From the NCBI RefSeq assembly GCF_014202975.1, contig NZ_JACHHZ010000002.1, positions 372,001 through 436,000 of the forward strand: DNA of 64,000 nucleotides. Direction: 5' to 3'. Both the position numbers and the translations under genes were made by a program. The stretch is from Povalibacter uvarum (GTDB taxonomy: Bacteria > Pseudomonadota > Gammaproteobacteria > Steroidobacterales > Steroidobacteraceae). Under the pieces are notes generated by a model. The model did no database searches. It was given only the letters and a program-made list of their open reading frames with translations, and was not told where the DNA came from. This document shows positions 39,453 to 48,181 of this stretch, in pieces. Each line of letters starts with the position of its first letter. Within the stretch, counting starts at the first letter, position 1.

Positions 39453-42380
39453 TCAGTCGCCGCCGAACTTCTTGCGCAGGCCGAGCTTGTACGTGCGACC
39501 GAAGGCGCTCGACGTGAAAGGGTCGTACGAGAGGTCCAGTCGTGCGAGCGATGGATCCTCGTCAGTGAAGTTCTCCACCGAAGCCGTCAGCGACATCTCC
39601 CACGGCAGCGTCACGAAGTAGTGCAGGTCGTGCATGATCGTGTCCTCGATCACCTTGCCCGCCGTAATGGCGACGCCACCGGTATCCGGAGTTGCGACGA
39701 ACGGCGCCGTACGCTGATCGATGTAATCATCGATGTAGTTCATCGTGTACCGGATGTTGTGCGCACCGATGGCGTACTCGGCGAAGACCTGGCCCTTGAT
39801 CTGCGGCAGCGGATACGCCGTCGTCTGGTAGTTCAGCTTGCCGGCTGCATCGAAGGGATTCGCGACCTGCTGTCCATCGATGAACGCCGCCGCGACGTCG
39901 TAGTCGAGCACGTACGTGGCGTTGATACCCAGCGTTGCGGTGCCGGCGAACATGTCCCAGGCGAACTCCGTGCTGAGATCCAGGCCGGTGGTCTTCACGC
40001 CAGGTCCGTTGATGCGCTGCCTGTCGACACGAATGATGTCGGCAGTGGCGCAGTTCGCGCCCGAGAAGGCGAATCGATACACGAGCGGATTCGCGAAGCT
40101 GCAGGTCGCCGCGCCGTTCGGGAACACGAAGTCCACCAGCGGCGTGAGCGGCTCGGAAACGATCGGCTTCTCGAAGTCGAACGACCAGTAGTCCAGCGAG
40201 GCGCTGAATCCACCGGCTTTGAGAATGGCGCCGACGTTGAACGTGGTCGCTTCTTCAGGCTTCAGGTCGGGATTGCCGAAGGTGCGCACGGCGCGGAACG
40301 TGCCGCGCACATCCTGCAGCGAAGTGATCGAGCCTTCGCTGATGTCGTTCTCCGTGGGTCCGCGGAAAGTCGTACCGACCGAACCGCGCAACGCGAGGGC
40401 GTCGGACAACTGCCATCGCAGCGACAGCTTGGGATCTGTCGTCGCACCGACGTTGCCGCCATAGTCTTCATAACGCACAGCGAGCTGTGCCTGGAAGTTG
40501 TCGGTGATGGGGACGCTCAGTTCTCCGAACACTGCATAGACGTCGCCGTCGAGATCCTCATCGAACGAACCACCCAGGAACGCCAGGCCGCCAGTCGGCG
40601 CTGCGAGCTGCGCCGGCGTACATGCACCCGGCCCGACGATTCCCGTCGAGATCGAGTTGACGCACGGCGTCACCGCGTAGTTGCTGAGATCGCTGTATCG
40701 GGATTCGAAGTGGTTGTCGCGGAACTGTCCGCCGAACGCCCACGCGATCTCGCCACCGCCCAGCTTCAGTCCCGTCGTGCCGTTGATCACCGCGTCGACG
40801 ACCATCAGCTCCGTCGTCTGCTCCGTCCACACTTCCGGGAACATCCAGGCGATGAGCTCGGGATTGTCGTTGCTGACGGCGCTGTTGAACGTCGCGTTCG
40901 AGGCGCCCGTTACGGGATTGCCCGGAATCGCGTTGGAGAACGGGTTGTACCAGAAGCACCCGTTCGCGCCGGGCGTGTTCGCGGCAACATTGCAACCCGC
41001 GCCGCCGAGGCCGCGGAGTGCGAGCTGGTATCTGTTCACTGCCGTGTCACGGCCTTCGCGTCGTGCGTTCTCTTCCATGTACGTCACGGCGATATCCCAA
41101 CCGAAGTTTTCGCCGATCTCACCCGAGAGCCCGGCCGACAGTCGCATGCCGTCGTAGTTTCTCGGGCCTTCCGACGAACCGTAGCCGAAAAGCGGATTGC
41201 CCCCGATGGCGAACGGACGATTTGCCACGATGAGCGCACCGGTCGCGTCCGCAGGAAACACACCGGGGTTCGATGCGATGAAGCTGTTCCAGGCAGGATG
41301 CGTGCGCGGTACGAAGAACCGTCCTGCGACGGGCGAGGTGCCGCCGGTAGCCAGCGACGTCGGCGTCTGCAGCATGGCGTAGCTGGGCGAGGTGCGATAG
41401 ATCGGAACCTCGGTCTCGGCGTACAGGGCTTCGAAATGCAGGCTCGTTGAATCGGTGATGTCGAAGTCCGCGGAGCCGAACACCTGATACCGGTCTTCCT
41501 TCTCGGTCAGCGCGTCGAACAGCGTGTACTGCCAGCGGCAGACAGGCGTCGCTCCCGAAAGCGTCGGCACGCCGCCGAGATTCGCGCACTGAGGATCGCG
41601 GAATATCTGCGCGACCTGTGCACCCGCTGGCGTCAGCGGGATGAACGTCGAAGGGTTGCCCGCGGCGGAGTAGCCGCCCTGCGGATTGTCGAAGTAGCCC
41701 CTTCTCGCCCATTCGCGATCCTTGACGAACAGTTCGGAGCGATGCTGGTAGCCGGCCGCCAGCATGATGTTCAGACGATCGGTGCCGAAGCCATACGCGA
41801 GGTTGGCGGTGTAGTCGCCATCGGAGTCAGCGATGTACTTGTAGTCGGCGCCGATCTCGAAGCCGCGGAAGTTTTCCTTCGTGATGAAGTTCACGACGCC
41901 CGCGATGGCGTCGGATCCGTAAGTCGCGGCCGCGCCGTCCTTCAGGACTTCGACGCGCCCGATCGCCGCCATGGGAATCAGGTTGGTGTCGACCGCACCG
42001 GTGAACGGGTTGTTCACCATGCGCCGTCCGTTCAACAGGACAAGTGTTCTCTCCGGACCGAAACCGCGGAGGTTGACGCTGCCCGAGCCTTCCGAGCCCT
42101 GCGCACGCGCATCGAACTGGTTGGTATCGCCGAGCACGCCGCTGCTGACATTCAGAGACTTCAACAGCTCCACGGTCGTCGGCGCGCCGACCTTCTGCAG
42201 TTCCTCGGATGAGATGACGTCCACCGGCAGCGCCGCATCTTCGGGCGTGCCGCGAATGTACGAGCCAGTAACGATGACGACCTCGGCGACCTCGTTCACG
42301 TCCTGTGCCAACGCTGCACTGATCGTTGATGCGAGTACGCCGCAGGCGCCTGACATGATGAGCATGCGCTTTACGTTCAT
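39453..42380 (-). CDS. TonB-dependent receptor 3 of a tandem trio
   Basis: 975 residues from the ATG at 42380, with AGGGGGTC upstream. The signal peptide ends ISAALAQ. The shared box VVIVTGSYIRGTPEDAALP follows, then the plug (GPERTLVLLNGRRM, YGSDAIAGVVNFITK) and a barrel ending TYKLGLRKKFGGD. The loops carry the same paired-Cys pattern as receptors 1 and 2 (DPQCANLGG ... PVCRW; GCNVAANTPGANGCFW). The extra GGD after the Phe is a small difference at the C-terminus. All three receptors lie head-to-tail on one strand, each with its own long leader, so they are probably separate transcripts. Ligand unknown. Confidence 0.93.
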   Translation of the reverse strand: MNVKRMLIMSGACGVLASTISAALAQDVNEVAEVVIVTGSYIRGTPEDAALPVDVISSEELQKVGAPTTVELLKSLNVSSGVLGDTNQFDARAQGSEGSGSVNLRGFGPERTLVLLNGRRMVNNPFTGAVDTNLIPMAAIGRVEVLKDGAAATYGSDAIAGVVNFITKENFRGFEIGADYKYIADSDGDYTANLAYGFGTDRLNIMLAAGYQHRSELFVKDREWARRGYFDNPQGGYSAAGNPSTFIPLTPAGAQVAQIFRDPQCANLGGVPTLSGATPVCRWQYTLFDALTEKEDRYQVFGSADFDITDSTSLHFEALYAETEVPIYRTSPSYAMLQTPTSLATGGTSPVAGRFFVPRTHPAWNSFIASNPGVFPADATGALIVANRPFAIGGNPLFGYGSSEGPRNYDGMRLSAGLSGEIGENFGWDIAVTYMEENARREGRDTAVNRYQLALRGLGGAGCNVAANTPGANGCFWYNPFSNAIPGNPVTGASNATFNSAVSNDNPELIAWMFPEVWTEQTTELMVVDAVINGTTGLKLGGGEIAWAFGGQFRDNHFESRYSDLSNYAVTPCVNSISTGIVGPGACTPAQLAAPTGGLAFLGGSFDEDLDGDVYAVFGELSVPITDNFQAQLAVRYEDYGGNVGATTDPKLSLRWQLSDALALRGSVGTTFRGPTENDISEGSITSLQDVRGTFRAVRTFGNPDLKPEEATTFNVGAILKAGGFSASLDYWSFDFEKPIVSEPLTPLVDFVFPNGAATCSFANPLVYRFAFSGANCATADIIRVDRQRINGPGVKTTGLDLSTEFAWDMFAGTATLGINATYVLDYDVAAAFIDGQQVANPFDAAGKLNYQTTAYPLPQIKGQVFAEYAIGAHNIRYTMNYIDDYIDQRTAPFVATPDTGGVAITAGKVIEDTIMHDLHYFVTLPWEMSLTASVENFTDEDPSLARLDLSYDPFTSSAFGRTYKLGLRKKFGGD

Positions 42381-42988
42381 TTAAGACCCCCTTTTCACCG
42401 GATCGCGCCGGACTACTTTTCGTTGCGAAACCGCCATCGACGCACGCGTAGGTGCGAACGACGCCAATACAGGTTCACGCGAACGGCATTGCGCCATTCG
42501 CTTCGAAATCGACTGCGGGAAAGTGTTCGTGGAAAACAGGCAAAGGGCAGACGCCACGACAGCACGGTGTTCGGCCGTCGCGAACCGTTCGCATTCCTGG
42601 ACATCGTGCGCCGCACTTCGTCCGGACCCCCTGTTCTTCCATCTATTTTTCTTCCTGTCTGCTTCGCGGACCGGTCGGTCAGCGATAGCTCAGTAATCGC
42701 GCGGTTCTGCCACGCGGATTCTGCTCCCTGTTTCCCAGTGCTTCCCCAACGACAACCTTGCGGTGAGCGTCGCTGGAATTTTCCTGTTCACTTCGAAGGT
42801 CTTTGTACGTTAACAAGTCAACGACGGTCAAGCAGTGTTGCCAACTTCCAACGGGAACAACGCTACGGTACGCATTTTCCGTCCCGCGCAGCGGATCGAG
42901 CGCCGTTGTCGTGACAACAGTGTCGGTATCTGCACAGATTGAGAGCACCGCGGGCCGTGCCGCCCGCGCGTTTCTCCGAACGGGAAAG
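42381..42988. other. 608-nt intergenic region upstream of receptor 3
   Basis: It holds a CCGG-CGCGAT-CCGG leader hairpin at 42398-42411 before GGGGGTC, as in the other two receptors. A 38-codon Arg-rich minus-strand frame (42497 to 42381) ends in TAAATG, touching the receptor start codon; no good ribosome binding site precedes it. An AT-richer stretch around 42770-42860 may be a promoter. No other gene is supported. Confidence 0.4.
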
Positions 42989-44773
42989 TCAGTCCTGGTC
43001 CGTCGTGCTTCGATAACGGCGTCCGCCGACGACGAGGTCTCGCCAGGCGGGTGCCTGGGCCTTGAAGTCGCCCGCTTCGACACGGTCGGCGGCTTCGTTG
43101 GCTCCGTCGAGGCGGTAGGCCATCAGCACGTTGACCTTCGTCCAGCGGCCTTCCACCTGGCCATAGATCCACGCCAGCTGCCCTCGGACGAGGACGAACT
43201 CCGCGATGCCATCGTCGTTCATATCGACGAAGAATCCGGCGACCTTGGTCTGCGTATCCCCGAAACGCCATCCGTTGGCGGGATTCGCCAGATCCGTCTC
43301 GAGCGTGGCCAGGAGTTCGGCATCGATCGCACGACCGGCGGGCTCTCGCACCATGCCGGCCAGGTGCACATCGGTGTTGGCGAACTGGGCGTCCCACCGA
43401 TTCTTGCGCTCGAGCAGGGCTGTTGCGCGCTTCCTGAGGGTTTGAGCCTGCGGATGATTTTCGATCCGCGAGATCTCGCGCAGGCGCTGCAGTCCGTAGG
43501 CGCCCGCGTTGAAGCGCAAGTATTCGAGCGGGGTGGATCTGACGTATACATTCTCGCCCGGCACTTTCGCTGCCAGGGCGAGCTTGAACTGACTGTTCGC
43601 AGCGATGCGATGAGGCGACAGCGCGGGCGTCAGCGCCAGCGCAATCACCGCGATGAGATAGAGCGCCGTCACGATGTTGACCGATGCGATGCCGCTCAAC
43701 CATCGCTGACCATCGCGACAGGCGAGTCCGTAGCCGACGCTATACAGCAAGGCGGCGCCGGCAACGACACATGCCCAGAACCGCGACACGGTGAATCCGT
43801 ACTCGTCGATCCGCAGCCACAGCGCGTAGAGCGCGGTGAGCGCAATGACGATCGTCAATGGAATCACGAAGCGCAGCGTGGCTGCGATCCTTCGCGGATA
43901 CGGCGTCGACACCGAACCATCGCGATACGCTGCATTCACCAGCAGCACGGTTACTGCAACCAGCCAGAGCAGCCATGACGCCGCGATTGCCCGCTCGCCC
44001 GAGCCGATCATCGTGGGCAGCTTCGTGATCAGCGCTACCGTGAAGAGCGTGAGAATCAGACCGGCTACGAGTGCGAGCCACTTCAACACGCTCAGCACCT
44101 GCTCGAGCAGTACGCTGGTCAGTCTCTCGAGCGAGCCGATGAGATGCAGTGCGACGCCGAACACGATCGAAGTCACGGGATAGAAGAAGATCGGCTCTTC
44201 GAACAGCTCCTTGAAGAACTGCATGCCGAGCATCCTGAAGAGCTGCGCCCACAGCACCAGCAGCAACCAGAACAGCGCAGTGAAAGCGACCGCCTCCGCA
44301 AGCAGGAACTTGTTGTTCCATGCAGTGGCAAAGAGCCGCTCGTATCGCGGTCGCCAACGACCGTCGAGCAACCTGGCCTGCAGGAACGGCATTGCAAGCA
44401 GCCAGAGCACTCCTAGTACGAATGCCAGCGAGGCCCATTCGTCGACCCGTGGGTGGCGCGGATCGCCCTCCAGCATCACCGAACCGCCGAAGTGCCAGGC
44501 AGCGAAGAATGAGAAGACCGCGACAACCGCGATGGCCATCCATGCGAGCCGTTGCCGTGCGTGCTGCACCAGGAGCTGCACGGTCAACGGAGCGAAGATC
44601 GCGGCGGCATAAAGGGCGCTCAGCGCAGCGAGGTTCGTTGCCGGCCAGCGACCATCATCGATGCATATGTGCAGGAAGTAGAGACTCCATCCCTGGAGCG
44701 TTGCCGCAATCAGGATGACAGGGAGCTCTGCGCTGCCGCGAAGCAGATTCTTCCACGTGGACTGCCCGGTCAT
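42989..44773 (-). CDS. DUF4153-family integral membrane protein
   Basis: A 594-residue protein. The first ~400 residues hold about 10-11 hydrophobic segments; the last ~190 are a soluble domain (VPGENVYVRSTPLEYLRFNA ... FFVDMNDDGIAEFVLV). The overall pattern and the segment FFKELFEEPIFFYPVTSIVFG are typical of DUF4153 proteins. The closing segment DMNDDGIAEFVL resembles a single calcium-binding FG-GAP-like strand. AGGAGG precedes the ATG at 44773. The function is unknown. It is divergent from the DUF899 gene. Confidence 0.75.
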   Translation of the reverse strand: MTGQSTWKNLLRGSAELPVILIAATLQGWSLYFLHICIDDGRWPATNLAALSALYAAAIFAPLTVQLLVQHARQRLAWMAIAVVAVFSFFAAWHFGGSVMLEGDPRHPRVDEWASLAFVLGVLWLLAMPFLQARLLDGRWRPRYERLFATAWNNKFLLAEAVAFTALFWLLLVLWAQLFRMLGMQFFKELFEEPIFFYPVTSIVFGVALHLIGSLERLTSVLLEQVLSVLKWLALVAGLILTLFTVALITKLPTMIGSGERAIAASWLLWLVAVTVLLVNAAYRDGSVSTPYPRRIAATLRFVIPLTIVIALTALYALWLRIDEYGFTVSRFWACVVAGAALLYSVGYGLACRDGQRWLSGIASVNIVTALYLIAVIALALTPALSPHRIAANSQFKLALAAKVPGENVYVRSTPLEYLRFNAGAYGLQRLREISRIENHPQAQTLRKRATALLERKNRWDAQFANTDVHLAGMVREPAGRAIDAELLATLETDLANPANGWRFGDTQTKVAGFFVDMNDDGIAEFVLVRGQLAWIYGQVEGRWTKVNVLMAYRLDGANEAADRVEAGDFKAQAPAWRDLVVGGRRYRSTTDQD

Positions 44774-45026
44774 CGTTCGCCTCCTCTTTGACGACGACGC
44801 GGATTATCGCCATCCAGCGCCTGCAGAGGATGATCAATTGTGGCGGGACGGATCAGGAACAGGATCTGGACGCATGCGTTGCTCTTTCGTACCCACCGAA
44901 GGAGATGCGTCGTGCCCCGCGGCGACAAGTCGGCTACAAACAGCAGGAGCATCGGGCGGCGCATTGAGATTGTCGGCTCGACGCCGACCCCCGCGTCCTA
45001 GGGACTCGCAACCCCCGGAGAAGCTC

Positions 45027-45737
45027 ATGACGAAGAATCCTTCCCTCGTTCCCGCCGTCGAGCTGGCGAACCGCAGCCGATTCCGCTTTCCCGGCGAGAG
45101 TGCCGAGTATCGACAGGCCCGTCAGGCATTGCTGGCGGAGGAGATAGAACTTCGCCGACACATCGAGCAGGTTGCGGAATTGCGCCGCACGCTGCCCCCG
45201 GGCCCCGAAGTCACGAAGCAGTATCGTTTCGAGGGCGAGCGCGGGCCGGTGACGCTCTCCGACCTGTTCGGCGACAAGCAGACGCTCGTCGTCTACACAT
45301 ATATGTACGGCCCGCAGCGCGAGCAGCCCTGCCCGATGTGCACTTCCCTGTTGAGCTCCTGGGATGGAGAAGTGCCCGACATCGAACAGCGCATCGCAAT
45401 GGCGATCGTGGCGCGATCACCGTTCGAGCGACTCGTTGCCTTCAAGAAGAAGCGCGGCTGGCGCCATCTGAAGCTCTATTCCGATACGAGTGGTGAATTC
45501 AGCCGCGACTATCGGGCCATCACGCCGGAGGGCGGCGACGACGCGGGCTATCACGTGTTCACGCGCCGCGACGGGAAGATCCGGCATTTCTGGAGCGGCG
45601 AGATGGGTGGTGAGACGGCCGATCCCGGACAGGATCCGCGCGGGGCCCCGGACCTGATGCCAATCTGGACGATCCTCGACACGACGCCCGAGGGACGCGG
45701 CACGGACTGGTATCCGAGCCTCGAGTACCCGAAATAG
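45027..45737 (+). CDS. DUF899-family thioredoxin-like protein
   Basis: A 236-residue soluble protein. The start LANRSRFRFPGESAEYRQAR with EEIELRRHIEQVAELRR and LPPGPE is the normal opening of the family; the redox motif CPMC (EQPCPMCTSLL) sits in a thioredoxin-like fold. The ATG at 45027 has GGAG 8 nt upstream. Members are often called predicted dithiol-disulfide oxidoreductases. Substrate unknown. It is followed 66 nt later by the RNB ribonuclease gene on the same strand. Confidence 0.85.
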   Translation: MTKNPSLVPAVELANRSRFRFPGESAEYRQARQALLAEEIELRRHIEQVAELRRTLPPGPEVTKQYRFEGERGPVTLSDLFGDKQTLVVYTYMYGPQREQPCPMCTSLLSSWDGEVPDIEQRIAMAIVARSPFERLVAFKKKRGWRHLKLYSDTSGEFSRDYRAITPEGGDDAGYHVFTRRDGKIRHFWSGEMGGETADPGQDPRGAPDLMPIWTILDTTPEGRGTDWYPSLEYPK

Positions 45738-45803
45738 CCCGGCTGGCCACGTCCGCAGCGCTGTTGTTCAATGACACGACGACAGTCACTGCGGACGTAC
45801 GCC

Positions 45804-47264
45804 ATGGCCGATATGAAGGAACTCCGGCGCCTCGCGCGCCAGGCGATGCTGGAGCGCGGATTCCTGCCGGAGTTTTCGCGAGCCGCGACCGATCAGGCGC
45901 AGCGGCTCGATGAAGCTATACCGGACGGGGCCATCCCGGACAGCGTTCGCGATCTACGGAAACTGCCGTGGATCTCGATCGACAACGACGAGTCGCTCGA
46001 CCTCGATCAGCTCGCGACAGCCGAAGCGCTTGCGGATGGCACGCGCCTGCGCGTGGCCATCGCCGATGTCGATGCTCGCGTCCCTCACGGATCACCGATC
46101 GACGATCACGCACGAACCAACACGACGTCCATCTACACTGCCGCGCAGATCTTCCCGATGCTGCCCGAGCGGCTGTCGACCGATCTCACGTCGCTGGCCG
46201 ATCGCAGCGAACGACTGGCAGTGATCGTCGAAATGATCGTCACGCCGGACGGCGCGATCGCTGGCTCGACGCTCTATCGCGCACTGGTTTTCAATCACGC
46301 GAAGCTCGCTTACAACAGCATCAGCGCATGGCTCGACGGCGGTGAACTTCCGGAGCGCTTGCGCGATATGCCTCATCTGCAGGAGCAGGTTCGTATTCAG
46401 GAGGCTGCGTCCAACGCGCTGCGCAATGCGCGAGCCGCACATGGCGCCATGAGCCTCGAGACGACGCAGGCAGAGACGGTTTTCACGGGCGGCGTCCTGA
46501 GCGACATGCGTCCCGCGACGAAGAATCGCGCGAGGGAGACGATCGAGGATCAGATGATCGCGGCCAATGGCGTCACGGCGCGATTTCTCGAAGAGCGCGG
46601 ATTCGCGTCGATCCGTCGAATCCTCCACACGCCGCGACGTTGGGATCGCATCGTCGCGCTGGCCGCCAGCTTTGGCGATCGATTGCCGCAGACGCCCGAC
46701 GTCATCGCGCTCAGCACATTCATGCAGCGCCGCCGGCAGGCCGATCCGGCGCGTTATGCCGATGTGTCGCTTTCCATCATCAAGATGCTCGGCTCGGGTG
46801 AATACGGCGTCGACGTGCCGGGCGAGGCGACGGAAGGCCACTTTGGTCTCGCGGTCAACGACTACACGCACTCGACGGCGCCGAATCGCCGCTTTCCGGA
46901 TCTGGTCACTCAACGGCTACTGAAAGCCGCGCTCGCTGGCACACCCTCGCCGTACGATGTCGAAGCACTTCGCGCGATCGCCTCACACTGCACGAAGCGC
47001 GAAGACGATGCCGGGAAGGTGGAGCGGCAGGTCCGGAAATCCGCCGCCGCGATGCTGCTGCAATCACGCATCGGCCAGGAGTTCGATGCGATCGTAACCG
47101 GTGCCGCCGACAAGGGGACCTGGGTGCGCATCCATCGGCCGGCCGTGGAAGGCAAAGTCGTTCGGGGCGCCGCGGGGCTCGACGTTGGCGACCGGGCCCG
47201 CGTCCGGCTGATCGGCGTGAACGTCGAGCGCGGCTTCATCGACTTCGCCGCGGTCAACGACTGA
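45804..47264 (+). CDS. RNB-domain ribonuclease (RNase II/R family, short form)
   Basis: 486 residues from the ATG at 45804 (an in-frame start at 45771 is also possible). The RNB catalytic motif reads SIDNDESLDLDQL: three of the four acidic positions of E. coli RNase II are kept and the fourth is Gln, a DLDQ variant I know from other short RNB proteins. The HSTAPNRRFPDLVTQRLL segment is the typical RNB end region. It lacks the N-terminal cold-shock domains of RNase R; the C-terminal ~70 residues look S1-like (GTWVRIHRPAVEGKVV). It probably degrades RNA 3' to 5'. Confidence 0.88.
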   Translation: MADMKELRRLARQAMLERGFLPEFSRAATDQAQRLDEAIPDGAIPDSVRDLRKLPWISIDNDESLDLDQLATAEALADGTRLRVAIADVDARVPHGSPIDDHARTNTTSIYTAAQIFPMLPERLSTDLTSLADRSERLAVIVEMIVTPDGAIAGSTLYRALVFNHAKLAYNSISAWLDGGELPERLRDMPHLQEQVRIQEAASNALRNARAAHGAMSLETTQAETVFTGGVLSDMRPATKNRARETIEDQMIAANGVTARFLEERGFASIRRILHTPRRWDRIVALAASFGDRLPQTPDVIALSTFMQRRRQADPARYADVSLSIIKMLGSGEYGVDVPGEATEGHFGLAVNDYTHSTAPNRRFPDLVTQRLLKAALAGTPSPYDVEALRAIASHCTKREDDAGKVERQVRKSAAAMLLQSRIGQEFDAIVTGAADKGTWVRIHRPAVEGKVVRGAAGLDVGDRARVRLIGVNVERGFIDFAAVND

Positions 47265-47343
47265 TTGCGGTTCTTGTCTTGCGCGCGGTGACGCGGAGAC
47301 AGACACTCAGCGGCGGATCAACAACTCCAAAGAGGATGCTGCC

Positions 47344-48168
47344 ATGACACGAATGTCACCGATGGGGATCGTGCTCGCGTTCTGTGGATTCAGTGCGCTC
47401 GCTCAGACACCGGCGGAAGTGACGCTCACCCGGCTCGATTGCGGCAACGGAGTGACGTCGTCGGACATCGCCTTCTTCTCCGACACGAACGCGTACGACG
47501 GCAAGAAGCAGGAACTCGTCGTGAGCTGCTACCTGATCAAGCACGGTGACGACTACCTGATCTGGGATACGGGCTATCCCGCCGCTGTTGCCGGAGCGAC
47601 GGCCACTGGTCCGACTGCAAAATTCAATCTGGTCGAACAGCTTGCGCGAGTCAACGTGAAGCCCGAGCAGATCAAGTTCGTCGGCGTCAGTCACTATCAC
47701 GGCGACCACATCGGTCAGGCAGGTTCTTTCCCGCAAGCGACCTTGCTGATCGGCAAGGGCGACTGGGATGCGCTCACATCGACGCCTCCTCCGCCAGGCG
47801 CGAATCCCGCGCCGGTGAAGCACTGGATCAGCGGTGGCGGCAAGTTCGAGGCCGTGCCGCGCGACAAGGACATCTTCGGCGATGGCACGGTGCGAATGCT
47901 CGATATGCCAGGCCACACGCCCGGCCATCATTCGCTGCTGGTGCGCCTGAAGGAGAAGGGCAACGTGCTGCTCACCGGCGATCTCGCGCACTTCCGCGAG
48001 AACTACGACAGCAACGGTGTGCCTGTCTTCAACACGAACCGCGCCGATACGCTGGCGTCGCTCGATCGCTTCAAGCAGATGGCGAAGAACCTGAATGCGA
48101 CAGTGATCGTTCAGCACGACCCGCGCGATATCGAGAAACTGCCCGCGCTGCCGGGGTCGGCGAAGTAG
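47344..48168 (+). CDS. Exported metallo-beta-lactamase-fold hydrolase, lactonase-like
   Basis: A 274-residue protein with an N-terminal signal peptide (cleavage after FSALAQ, ~residue 21). The metal site is complete: SHYHGDHIGQ (HxHxDH), the His in MPGHTPGHH, the Asp in LTGDLAHF, and a final His in VQHDPRD. The layout (DxGYP strand, short spacing) fits the N-acyl-homoserine-lactonase-like branch, though a lactone substrate is not proven. AGAGG precedes the ATG at 47344. It would act in the periplasm. It converges on the kinase gene with a 13-nt gap. Confidence 0.87.
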   Translation: MTRMSPMGIVLAFCGFSALAQTPAEVTLTRLDCGNGVTSSDIAFFSDTNAYDGKKQELVVSCYLIKHGDDYLIWDTGYPAAVAGATATGPTAKFNLVEQLARVNVKPEQIKFVGVSHYHGDHIGQAGSFPQATLLIGKGDWDALTSTPPPPGANPAPVKHWISGGGKFEAVPRDKDIFGDGTVRMLDMPGHTPGHHSLLVRLKEKGNVLLTGDLAHFRENYDSNGVPVFNTNRADTLASLDRFKQMAKNLNATVIVQHDPRDIEKLPALPGSAK

Positions 48169-48181
48169 CTCTCTTAGGTTC

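Noticed and set aside
42423-42914. 163-codon plus-strand open frame upstream of receptor 3
   Set aside because: Arg-rich start, no ribosome binding site, no recognisable domain, and unlike the coding style of neighbours.
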